A stretch of 64,000 nt of DNA from Photobacterium obscurum. Lineage in GTDB: Bacteria; Pseudomonadota; Gammaproteobacteria; Enterobacterales; Vibrionaceae. A program made the position numbers and the translations under genes. This document shows, one piece after another, positions 22,511 to 30,963 of this stretch. The notes below the pieces were generated by a model. It saw nothing but the letters and a program-made list of their open reading frames with translations. It ran no database searches and was not told where the DNA came from. The stretch covers positions 86,876 through 150,875 of the forward strand of contig NZ_JAKRRW010000014.1 of NCBI RefSeq assembly GCF_026191635.1. Reading direction: 5' to 3'. Numbering within the stretch: the first letter of the stretch is position 1; each line of letters opens with the position of its first letter.

Positions 22511-25174
22511 ATGTCTGAAGTCATGAAAAATGACGTTGACGTACTTGAAACTCAAGAGTGGCTAGAAGCTCTTGAATCAGTCGTTCGTGAAGAAGGTGTA
22601 GAGCGTGCACAGTACCTGCTTGAGCAAGTTCTGGATAAAGCGCGTTTAGACGGTGTAGATATGCCAACGGGCATGACTACTAACTACATCAATACGATTC
22701 CAGCTGCACAAGAGCCTGCGTATCCTGGTGATACTACTCTTGAGCGTCGTATCCGTTCCATTATCCGCTGGAACGCAATCATGATCGTACTACGTGCTTC
22801 TAAGAAAGATTTAGACCTGGGTGGCCACATGGCTTCTTACCAGTCTGCTTCTGCTTTCTACGAAGTATGTTTCAACCACTTCTTCCGTGCACCAAACGAA
22901 GTAGATGGCGGCGACTTGGTTTACTACCAGGGCCACATCTCTCCAGGTATCTATTCTCGTGCATTTGTTGAAGGTCGTCTGACTGAAGAGCAGCTAGACA
23001 ACTTCCGTCAAGAAGTTGATGGCAAAGGTATCCCTTCATACCCGCACCCTAAACTAATGCCTGAGTTCTGGCAGTTCCCGACTGTTTCTATGGGTCTTGG
23101 CCCTATCTCGGCTATCTATCAAGCTCGTTTCCTGAAGTACCTTGAAGGTCGTGGCCTTAAAGACACTTCTGCTCAGCGCGTATACGCGTTCCTGGGTGAC
23201 GGTGAGATGGATGAGCCAGAATCACGTGGTGCAATCTCTTTCGCAGCGCGTGAGAAACTGGACAACCTATGTTTCCTAATCAACTGTAACCTACAGCGTC
23301 TTGACGGCCCGGTAATGGGTAACGGCAAGATCATCCAAGAGCTAGAAGGCCTATTCAAAGGTGCTGGCTGGAATGTGGTTAAAGTGGTTTGGGGCAACAA
23401 CTGGGATGCGCTACTAGCGAAAGACACTACCGGTAAGCTTCTTCAGCTAATGAACGAAACTATCGATGGCGATTACCAAACATTCAAATCTAAAGATGGC
23501 GCATACGTACGTGAGCACTTCTTTGGTAAGTACCCAGAAACAGCTGCACTAGTTGCAGACATGACTGATGACGAAATCTTCGCACTTAAGCGTGGTGGTC
23601 ACGAGTCTTCTAAGTTGTTCGCGGCGTTCAACAACGCAAAAGAAACTGGCGGCAAACCAACTGTAATCCTAGCGAAAACTGTTAAAGGTTACGGTATGGG
23701 TGAAGCAGCTGAAGGTAAAAACATCGCTCACGGCGTGAAGAAAATGGACATGACACATGTTCAGCACTTACGTGATCGTCTAGGTCTAGAAGATCTAGTT
23801 TCTGACGAAGACATGAAGAACCTTCCATACCTGAAACTGGAAGAAGGTTCAGCAGAGTACAACTACCTGCATGCTCGTCGTAACGCGCTGCACGGTTACA
23901 CACCTAAGCGTCTGCCTAAGTTCACTCAAGAGTTCAAAGTGCCTGAGCTCGATGCATTTGCCCCTCTACTAGGTGAGCAGAAGCGTGACATCTCTACCAC
24001 TATGGCTTACGTACGTACGCTAAATATCCTTCTGAAAGATAAAGGTATTGGTAAAAACATCGTACCAATCATTTGTGATGAAGCGCGTACATTCGGTATG
24101 GAAGGTCTATTCCGTCAGGTTGGTATCTACAACCCACACGGTCAAGAATACACACCTGAAGACCGCGGCGTAGTTTCTTACTACAAAGAAGCGACTTCTG
24201 GTCAGGTTCTACAAGAAGGTATCAACGAGCTTGGCTCAATGGCATCTTGGGTTGCTGCTGCTACATCTTACAGCACAAACGATCTGCCAATGATCCCATT
24301 CTACATCTACTACTCAATGTTCGGTTTCCAACGTGTTGGCGACATGGCATGGCTAGCAGGTGACCAACAAGCACGTGGCTTCCTACTTGGTGCTACTGCA
24401 GGTCGTACAACGCTAAACGGTGAAGGTCTACAGCACGAAGATGGTCACAGCCACATCATGGCTAACACTATTCCTAACTGTATCTCTTACGACCCAACGT
24501 TCGCTTACGAAGTAGCGGTAATCATGCAAGACGGTATCCGTCGCATGTACGGTGAGAACCAAGAGAACGTGTTCTACTACCTAACGGTAATGAACGAAAA
24601 CTACGCAATGCCAGCAATGCCAGAAGGCGCTGAAGAAGGCATCCGTAAGGGTATCTACAAGCTAGAATCTTACGCAGGCGATAAGAAAGTTCAGCTAATG
24701 AGCTCTGGTACTATCATGAACGAAGTACGTAAAGCGGCTCAAATCCTAAGCGACGACTACGGTGTTGCATCTGACATTTACTCTGTAACTTCATTCAATG
24801 AACTTACACGTGACGGTCAGGATGTTGAGCGTTTCAACATGCTACACCCAGAAGCAGAGCAGAAAGTTCCTTACATCACGTCTGTGATGGGTACTGAACC
24901 TGCAATCGCTGCAACTGACTACATGAAGAACTACGCAGAGCAAGTACGTGCATTCATGCCTTCTGAGTCTTTCAAAGTTCTTGGTACTGATGGTTTCGGT
25001 CGTTCTGACAGCCGAGAGAACCTACGTCGCCACTTCGAAGTTAACGCAGGCTACGTAGTAGTTGCAGCGCTAACTGAACTGGCTAACCGTGGTGATGTTG
25101 AGAAATCAGTAGTTGCTGAAGCAATTGCTAAATTCAACATCGACGCTGACAAGATCAACCCGCTATACGCGTAA
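22511..25174 (+). CDS. aceE: Pyruvate dehydrogenase E1 component (homodimeric)
   Basis: AceE is the thiamine-diphosphate enzyme that decarboxylates pyruvate and acetylates the lipoyl arm of E2. The 887-residue length equals the enterobacterial homodimeric E1. The TPP-binding motif begins FLGDGEMDEPES near residue 228 and ends in the CFLINCNLQRLDGPV stretch. The pyrimidine-domain region is DEARTFGMEGLFRQVGIY, and the late HEDGHSHI segment also fits. AAAGGATAG precedes the ATG. aceF follows after 13 bp. Leu is written with an unusually high share of CTA, as in aceF and lpd. Confidence 0.98.
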   Translation: MSEVMKNDVDVLETQEWLEALESVVREEGVERAQYLLEQVLDKARLDGVDMPTGMTTNYINTIPAAQEPAYPGDTTLERRIRSIIRWNAIMIVLRASKKDLDLGGHMASYQSASAFYEVCFNHFFRAPNEVDGGDLVYYQGHISPGIYSRAFVEGRLTEEQLDNFRQEVDGKGIPSYPHPKLMPEFWQFPTVSMGLGPISAIYQARFLKYLEGRGLKDTSAQRVYAFLGDGEMDEPESRGAISFAAREKLDNLCFLINCNLQRLDGPVMGNGKIIQELEGLFKGAGWNVVKVVWGNNWDALLAKDTTGKLLQLMNETIDGDYQTFKSKDGAYVREHFFGKYPETAALVADMTDDEIFALKRGGHESSKLFAAFNNAKETGGKPTVILAKTVKGYGMGEAAEGKNIAHGVKKMDMTHVQHLRDRLGLEDLVSDEDMKNLPYLKLEEGSAEYNYLHARRNALHGYTPKRLPKFTQEFKVPELDAFAPLLGEQKRDISTTMAYVRTLNILLKDKGIGKNIVPIICDEARTFGMEGLFRQVGIYNPHGQEYTPEDRGVVSYYKEATSGQVLQEGINELGSMASWVAAATSYSTNDLPMIPFYIYYSMFGFQRVGDMAWLAGDQQARGFLLGATAGRTTLNGEGLQHEDGHSHIMANTIPNCISYDPTFAYEVAVIMQDGIRRMYGENQENVFYYLTVMNENYAMPAMPEGAEEGIRKGIYKLESYAGDKKVQLMSSGTIMNEVRKAAQILSDDYGVASDIYSVTSFNELTRDGQDVERFNMLHPEAEQKVPYITSVMGTEPAIAATDYMKNYAEQVRAFMPSESFKVLGTDGFGRSDSRENLRRHFEVNAGYVVVAALTELANRGDVEKSVVAEAIAKFNIDADKINPLYA

Positions 25175-25187
25175 GAGGCAATAAAAC

Positions 25188-27104
25188 ATGGCAATCGAAA
25201 TTAATGTACCTGACATCGGTGCGGATGAGGTTGAAGTAACTGAGATTCTTGTAAGCGTTGGCGACAAGGTTGAAGAAGAGCAGTCACTGATCACTGTAGA
25301 AGGCGACAAGGCTTCTATGGAAGTACCAGCTTCTCAGGCGGGTATCGTTAAAGAAATCAAAGTTGCGGAAGGCGACACAGTTTCTACCGGTTCTCTAATC
25401 ATGATTTTCGAAGCCGAGGGTGCTGCAGCTGCAGCACCTGCTCCTGCGGCTGAAGCAGCACCTGCTGCTCCAGCTCCAGCAGCAGCGGCTCCTGCAACTT
25501 CAGAGCTTAAAGAAGTTCACGTACCGGATATCGGTGGCGACGAAGTTGAAGTAACTGAAATCATGGTTGCAGTTGGCGACAGCATCGAAGAAGAGCAGTC
25601 TCTTCTAACTGTTGAAGGCGACAAAGCATCAATGGAAGTACCAGCACCATTTGCCGGTACGCTAAAAGAGATCAAAGTAGCAGCAGGCGATAAAGTATCG
25701 ACTGGCTCTCTTATCATGATCTTCGAAACAGCAGGTTCATCACCTGCAGCAGCTTCAGCAGCAGCTCCAGCAGCAGTAGAAGCGCCAGCGGCGGCTCCTG
25801 CAGCATCGGCTGCGAAAGAAGTAAACGTGCCGGACATCGGCGGTGATGAAGTAGAAGTTACTGAAATCATGGTTGCTGTTGGCGATACAGTGGAAGAAGA
25901 GCAATCTCTGATCACTGTTGAAGGTGACAAGGCTTCTATGGAAGTTCCTGCACCATTCGCGGGTACGGTTAAAGAAATCAAGATTGCAGCTGGTGACAAA
26001 GTGTCAACTGGCTCACTGATCATGGTATTCGAAGTGGCTGGCGCAGCTCCTGCTCCGGCAGCCGGTCCAGCGGCGGCAGCACCTGCAGCAGCGCCAGCGA
26101 AAGCGGCACCTGCTCCAGCGGCAGCTCCAGCAGCAACCGGGACGCCGGCCGCTGGTGATTTCCAGGAAAACAACGAGTACGCACACGCGTCTCCAGTTGT
26201 TCGTCGTCTAGCTCGTGAGTTTGGCGTTAACCTATCTAAGGTTAAAGGTACTGGCCGTAAGCAACGCATCCTGAAAGAAGACGTACAGAACTTCGTTAAA
26301 GAAGCGCTTAAGCGCCTTGAGTCTGGTGCTGCGGCAGCTGGCAAAGGCGACGGTTCTGCGCTTGGTCTACTACCATGGCCGAAAGTTGACTTCAGCAAGT
26401 TCGGTGAGACTGAAACTAAGCCTCTATCTCGCATCAAGAAGATCTCTGGCGCTAACCTGCACCGTAACTGGGTAATGATCCCTCACGTTACACAGTGGGA
26501 CAACGCAGATATCACTGCTCTGGAAGCATTCCGTAAAGAGCAGAACGCGATTGAAGCTAAGAAAGATTCAGGCATGAAGATCACTCCTCTTGTGTTCATC
26601 ATGAAAGCGGCAGCTAAAGCACTTGAAGCATTCCCTGCGTTCAACTCTTCGCTATCTGAAGACGGTGAAAACCTAATTCTTAAGAAGTACGTGAACATCG
26701 GTATTGCTGTTGATACGCCGAATGGCCTGGTTGTTCCTGTCTTCAAAGACGTGAACAAGAAAGGTATCTACGAGCTATCTGAAGAGCTAATGGCTGTATC
26801 TAAGAAAGCACGTGCTGGTAAGCTAACTGCTGCAGATATGCAGGGTGGCTGTTTCACTATCTCTAGCCTTGGTGGCTTGGGTGGTACTGCATTCACACCA
26901 ATCGTGAACGCACCAGAAGTAGGTATCCTAGGTGTATCTAAGTCTGAAATGAAACCAGTATGGAACGGCAAGGACTTTGAACCTCGCCTAATGCTTCCTC
27001 TATCACTGTCTTACGATCACCGCGTGATCGACGGTGCTGAAGGTGCACGCTTCATTACTTACCTAAACGGTTGTCTATCTGATATCCGCCGTTTGGTGCT
27101 TTAA
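25188..27104 (+). CDS. aceF: Dihydrolipoyl acetyltransferase (E2 of pyruvate dehydrogenase), three lipoyl domains
   Basis: AceF forms the complex core, carries the swinging lipoyl arms and transfers acetyl groups to CoA. The 638-residue protein has three near-identical lipoyl domains with the modified lysines at about K41, K146 and K248, each in the motif GDKASMEV. They are joined by Ala/Pro-rich flexible linkers. An E3-binding domain lies at about residues 338-375 ([19 protein letters not shown]). The catalytic acyltransferase domain ends with the [13 protein letters not shown] active-site motif. The lipoyl modules are similar at DNA level, so recombination between them is possible. Confidence 0.97.
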   Translation: MAIEINVPDIGADEVEVTEILVSVGDKVEEEQSLITVEGDKASMEVPASQAGIVKEIKVAEGDTVSTGSLIMIFEAEGAAAAAPAPAAEAAPAAPAPAAAAPATSELKEVHVPDIGGDEVEVTEIMVAVGDSIEEEQSLLTVEGDKASMEVPAPFAGTLKEIKVAAGDKVSTGSLIMIFETAGSSPAAASAAAPAAVEAPAAAPAASAAKEVNVPDIGGDEVEVTEIMVAVGDTVEEEQSLITVEGDKASMEVPAPFAGTVKEIKIAAGDKVSTGSLIMVFEVAGAAPAPAAGPAAAAPAAAPAKAAPAPAAAPAATGTPAAGDFQENNEYAHASPVVRRLAREFGVNLSKVKGTGRKQRILKEDVQNFVKEALKRLESGAAAAGKGDGSALGLLPWPKVDFSKFGETETKPLSRIKKISGANLHRNWVMIPHVTQWDNADITALEAFRKEQNAIEAKKDSGMKITPLVFIMKAAAKALEAFPAFNSSLSEDGENLILKKYVNIGIAVDTPNGLVVPVFKDVNKKGIYELSEELMAVSKKARAGKLTAADMQGGCFTISSLGGLGGTAFTPIVNAPEVGILGVSKSEMKPVWNGKDFEPRLMLPLSLSYDHRVIDGAEGARFITYLNGCLSDIRRLVL

Positions 27105-27122
27105 GGTTTCACATCCGCAACG

Positions 27123-27146
27123 CCATGCTTGTAACAGCAAGCATGG
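27123..27146. promoter_or_regulatory. Hairpin in the aceF-lpd gap
   Basis: A perfect 9-bp stem CCATGCTTG / CAAGCATGG has a 6-nt loop, and is followed by AATTGTTGTCT. The T-tract is weak, so it may be a partial terminator or an mRNA-end stabiliser that lets lpd be expressed separately from aceEF. Confidence 0.5.
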
Positions 27147-27278
27147 AATTGTTGTCTAGCTCACAGGCTATAGCAATTTAGTTTTCAGTTTGTTAACACC
27201 TCTGTAAAATCGTTGGCAAACTGAAACAAGAAACTTGCACGTACCTGTTAGGGATAAAAGACTTACAACGAGGTCATG

Positions 27279-28709
27279 ATGAGTAAAGAAATTAAAGCCC
27301 AGGTAGTGGTGTTGGGTTCAGGCCCTGCTGGTTATTCTGCGGCATTCCGTTGCGCGGACTTAGGTCTAGATACGGTTCTAATCGAAAAATACAGCACTCT
27401 AGGTGGTGTATGTCTGAACGTGGGTTGTATCCCATCTAAAGCTCTTCTTCACGTAGCTAAAGTTATCGAAGAAGCGAAGGCAATGGCTGATCACGGTGTT
27501 GTGTTCGGTGAGCCGCAAACAGACATCAACAAGATCCGTCTGTGGAAAGACAAAGTAATTACTCAGCTAACTGGCGGTCTTGGCGGTATGGCCAAGATGC
27601 GTAAAGTTAACGTAGTTAACGGTTACGGTAAATTTACCGGTCCTAACACGATTGTTGTTGAAGGCGAAGACGGTCAGACGACTGTTAGCTTCGACAACGC
27701 GATCGTAGCGGCGGGTTCTCGTCCTATCGAGCTACCATTTATTCCGCACGAAGATCCACGTATCTGGGACTCAACTGACGCGCTAGAGCTGAAAGAAGTT
27801 CCTGAGAAACTGCTTGTAATGGGCGGCGGTATCATCGGCCTGGAAATGGGTACGGTTTACCACGCACTAGGTTCTCAGATCGACGTTGTTGAAATGTTCG
27901 ATCAGGTGATCCCAGCAGCTGATAAAGATATCGTGAAAGTATTCACGAAGCGCATCAAGAAGAAATTCAATCTGATGCTGGAAACCAAAGTTACTGCAGT
28001 TGAAGCGAAAGAAGACGGTATCTACGTTTCAATGGAAGGTAAGAAGGCACCAGCTGAGCCAGTACGCTACGATGCGGTTCTTGTGGCTATCGGCCGTGTA
28101 CCAAACGGTAAACTGCTAGATGCAGAGAAAGCAGGTATCGAAGTTGACGAGCGTGGCTTCATCAATGTTGATAAGCAGATGCGCACTAACGTTGCTCACA
28201 TCCACGCTATCGGTGATATCGTTGGCCAGCCAATGCTTGCTCACAAAGGTGTGCATGAAGGCCACGTCGCTGCTGAAGTTATCTCTGGTAAGAAGCACTA
28301 CTTCGATCCTAAAGTGATTCCTTCAATTGCCTACACTGAGCCAGAAGTGGCATGGGTTGGTAAGACAGAGAAAGAAGCGAAAGCAGAAGGTATCAACTAC
28401 GAAGTTGCGACTTTCCCATGGGCAGCCTCTGGCCGTGCAATCGCTTCTGACTGTGCTGACGGTATGACGAAGATGATTTTCGACAAAGACACGCACCGTG
28501 TGATCGGTGGTGCTATCGTTGGTACTAACGGTGGTGAGCTTCTTGGTGAAATCGGTCTGGCGATCGAGATGGGTTGTGACGCAGAAGATATCGCGTTGAC
28601 TATCCACGCTCACCCGACACTGCACGAATCTGTAGGTCTAGCTGCAGAAGTGTTTGAAGGTTCAATCACTGACCTGCCAAACGCAAAAGCGGTTAAGCGT
28701 AAGAAGTAA
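27279..28709 (+). CDS. lpd: Dihydrolipoyl dehydrogenase (E3)
   Basis: Lpd is the FAD flavoenzyme that reoxidises dihydrolipoamide with NAD+ for the pyruvate and 2-oxoglutarate dehydrogenase complexes and the glycine cleavage system. The 476-residue product has the FAD loop VLGSGPAGYSAA and the redox disulphide Cys45/Cys50 in GGVCLNVGCIPSK. The NAD loop is VMGGGIIGLEMG, and the catalytic His-Glu pair lies in HAHPTLHE. Two ATGs are adjacent; the second, with GAGG five bases upstream, gives the standard N-terminus MSKEIKAQVVVLG. The 171-bp gap from aceF suggests an additional promoter. Confidence 0.98.
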   Translation: MSKEIKAQVVVLGSGPAGYSAAFRCADLGLDTVLIEKYSTLGGVCLNVGCIPSKALLHVAKVIEEAKAMADHGVVFGEPQTDINKIRLWKDKVITQLTGGLGGMAKMRKVNVVNGYGKFTGPNTIVVEGEDGQTTVSFDNAIVAAGSRPIELPFIPHEDPRIWDSTDALELKEVPEKLLVMGGGIIGLEMGTVYHALGSQIDVVEMFDQVIPAADKDIVKVFTKRIKKKFNLMLETKVTAVEAKEDGIYVSMEGKKAPAEPVRYDAVLVAIGRVPNGKLLDAEKAGIEVDERGFINVDKQMRTNVAHIHAIGDIVGQPMLAHKGVHEGHVAAEVISGKKHYFDPKVIPSIAYTEPEVAWVGKTEKEAKAEGINYEVATFPWAASGRAIASDCADGMTKMIFDKDTHRVIGGAIVGTNGGELLGEIGLAIEMGCDAEDIALTIHAHPTLHESVGLAAEVFEGSITDLPNAKAVKRKK

Positions 28710-28732
28710 TTCTTGCTGCTTGAGCTGATATG

Positions 28733-28759
28733 AAAAAAGCGCCTTCGGGCGCTTTTTTT
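28733..28759 (+). terminator. Rho-independent terminator after lpd
   Basis: An A-tract is followed by an AGCGCC/GGCGCT stem closed by a TTCG tetraloop and then seven T residues. It ends the pdhR-aceEF-lpd transcript. Confidence 0.93.
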
Positions 28760-28773
28760 GTGTTTGCAAGAGC

Positions 28774-28915
28774 GGGCTCTGGACCCTAGAACCTAGTTTC
28801 TAGAAGAAGTACGGTCCTAGGAAGAACAGGTCCTAGGTTTCTAGGTAGAGCAAGGGCTTGACATGCTTCTGAGGTTTGGTGAGCTTGTTTGCAGGACCCA
28901 GGATCTAGTTCCGTA
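28774..28915. repeat. Heptad-repeat island E between lpd and the mcp gene
   Basis: In-register units TGGACCC-TAGAACC-TAGTTTC-TAGAAGA are followed by the 16-nt string GGTCCTAGGAAGAACA, shared exactly with island D, then another GGTCCTAGG and a TCTAGG. The tail has AGCAAGGGC followed by TTGACA (28858-28863), again as in island D. Seven CTAG tetramers occur. It lies between the convergent genes lpd and mcp. Confidence 0.85.
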
Positions 28916-28985
28916 AAAAATAAAGGAGAGCCGAAGCCCTCCTCATTCATATTTCTTGCCGCGAAGCATATTGCTTCTCGCAACC

Positions 28986-30902
28986 TTAGAGCTTAAACGT
29001 GCCCACCATATCGTCCAGACGCTTTGATAGCTCGCGCAGTTCCTGGCTTGAATGTGCCAGTTCCGTTGCCGTATCGGCCGTACGCTGGGTGGTTTCGTTG
29101 ATTTCCTCGATGTTGCAGTTGATGTCGTTGACGACCGTCGACTGCTCTTCGGTGGCTGTTGCAACCTGGGTATTCATATCGGAGATCAGGGTGATGCGAT
29201 CGGCGATCGATACCAGAGCACCAGACGCTTCATCGGCAGCGGATACGCCGTCAGAGGTCAGATGGCGGCTTTGAACCATTGCGTTTACCGCATCGCTGGC
29301 TTCTTCCTGCAGGCGGTTGATCATGGTTTGGATTTCGTTGGTAGATTCAGACGCTCGGCTAGCAAGATTGCGCACCTCATCGGCAACCACCGCAAAACCA
29401 CGGCCTTGCTCGCCTGCGCGGGCGGCTTCAATAGCGGCGTTCAGTGCCAGCAGGTTAGTTTGCTCTGAAATACCACGGATGGTATCTAGAATGCTGCCAA
29501 TGGCCTGGGTATTGTTGGCCAGCGATTCAATCACTTCACTGACCTGAGTGACGTCATTTGACAGCTGGTTGATACTGTCTCGTGCCTGACCTACCACTGT
29601 CTGGCCACTTTGGGTTTCGTTTTCGGCATTATGGGCCGCTTCGGCAGCCTGGGCGGCATTGCCGGCAATTTCATTTACCGTTGCACCCATCTCGTTGATG
29701 GCCGTTACCACCTGAATGGTACGGTCACGCTGGCTGTGGCTGTTATCCAGTGTCAGCTGCGCCTGAGAGGCGACGGATTCGGCGGCATTGCGTAGCGAGT
29801 TGCCGGTTTCGGCGACTTCCTTCACCGAGTAGTGGATCTTGCCAATGAAGCTGTTAAAGCCTTCTGACAGCTGGGCGATTTCGTCCTTGCCTTCGATATC
29901 AATGCGATGGCGCAGGTCGCCTTCACCTTCGCCGAGATCTTTGAAGACTGCAGCCAGACGTTCGATTGGGCGGGTAATGTTGCTACCCAGCCAGACAGCC
30001 AGCAAGATGAATACTGCCGCAATACCTGCCGTCCAGAACATAATCTGGTTACGGGCCTGGTTCAGGCCGGCAAAAGCTTCCTCTTTGGGCAGTTCGGCAA
30101 CCACGTACCATTCCATTGACGGGATATAGCTGGTAGCAACGAGTGTTTCTTTTCCATTCACCAAGGACTCTGCGACATTAAAATCATCCTTGCTCAGTAA
30201 CTGGCGGGCAATATCGGCACCGTAGAGCTTGTTCAGATCACTGCTACCCATCTTGCTGCTGTCTTTGTGCAGGCGAACCGCACCGCTGGCATCGGTTAGA
30301 TAGACATAGCCGCTTTGCTCCAGCTTGAACTGGTTGACGAAGCGGACCATCTCATCCATCGATTTGGATAGGCCGGCCATGCCGCGTCCGTGTAATTGCT
30401 GGAAGTTTACAAACAGTTTGACCTCACCGTTGGCCTCCTGGAATACATTCAGCATCTTGGCATTGCCGCTGTTGGTGAAGCCAAAGAACCAGCCATCCTG
30501 CTGTTGGGTCAGGCGACGCAGAAAGCCATTCTGATTCCAGTAGTTGCCAGTGGTACGATCAGCAACGGAAGCATCAAACAGATTGTACTGAGTTCTGATA
30601 TCATTGAGCTGTTGAACCAGTTTATCTTCCTGCTGCTGGCTAAGCTTTGTTTCGAACATTTCAGTGATGAAGCGGTTCGTTGCCAGTTGTTGAGCAGCAG
30701 ATTGAAGCAACGAGACCTCTTTGTCGATGTTGTTTCGGATCTGCATCAGTGTTGCGGGGAGCTCTGACTCTAGCAGGCGGCTTTCGACAACATCCCGGGC
30801 TTGTTTCTGACTAATAACGCCGACGAGTACTGTTGAGGCGAGCACGGCGAGAATCATCGCCAGGATCAGCTTTTGTTTTATTGTGAACTGGTTGAACTTC
30901 AT
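28986..30902 (-). CDS. Methyl-accepting chemotaxis protein with Cache-type sensor
   Basis: This is a transmembrane chemoreceptor that signals through CheW/CheA. The 638 residues comprise an N-terminal membrane segment (about 10-30) and a periplasmic domain of about 250 residues. That domain resembles a double Cache sensor (late strand motif [20 protein letters not shown] and [10 protein letters not shown]). A second membrane segment lies near residue 290, followed by HAMP and a long coiled-coil signalling domain. The hairpin tip is canonical ([21 protein letters not shown]). It ends GTFKL with no NWETF-type CheR/CheB tether. The ligand cannot be told from sequence. It is divergent from the patatin gene across 61 bp. 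Confidence 0.93.
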   Translation of the reverse strand: MKFNQFTIKQKLILAMILAVLASTVLVGVISQKQARDVVESRLLESELPATLMQIRNNIDKEVSLLQSAAQQLATNRFITEMFETKLSQQQEDKLVQQLNDIRTQYNLFDASVADRTTGNYWNQNGFLRRLTQQQDGWFFGFTNSGNAKMLNVFQEANGEVKLFVNFQQLHGRGMAGLSKSMDEMVRFVNQFKLEQSGYVYLTDASGAVRLHKDSSKMGSSDLNKLYGADIARQLLSKDDFNVAESLVNGKETLVATSYIPSMEWYVVAELPKEEAFAGLNQARNQIMFWTAGIAAVFILLAVWLGSNITRPIERLAAVFKDLGEGEGDLRHRIDIEGKDEIAQLSEGFNSFIGKIHYSVKEVAETGNSLRNAAESVASQAQLTLDNSHSQRDRTIQVVTAINEMGATVNEIAGNAAQAAEAAHNAENETQSGQTVVGQARDSINQLSNDVTQVSEVIESLANNTQAIGSILDTIRGISEQTNLLALNAAIEAARAGEQGRGFAVVADEVRNLASRASESTNEIQTMINRLQEEASDAVNAMVQSRHLTSDGVSAADEASGALVSIADRITLISDMNTQVATATEEQSTVVNDINCNIEEINETTQRTADTATELAHSSQELRELSKRLDDMVGTFKL

Positions 30903-30928
30903 AATGCTAACTGCTTATAGATATAGTA

Positions 30929-30949
30929 ATGAACGAGTTGTTCGTTCAT
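30929..30949. promoter_or_regulatory. Palindrome between divergent mcp and patatin genes
   Basis: A perfect 8-bp inverted repeat, ATGAACGA-N5-TCGTTCAT, is centred in the 61-bp gap between two divergent start codons. It has the form of a repressor operator (TetR-like spacing), but no specific regulator can be named. Confidence 0.5.
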
Positions 30950-30963
30950 GGATAAAGTAACCA

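Noticed and set aside
25517..26437. 306-codon open frame antisense to aceF
   Set aside because: It is a shadow of the Ala/Pro-rich linkers and repeated lipoyl modules (GCN-rich codons read in reverse lack stops). It has no ribosome site.
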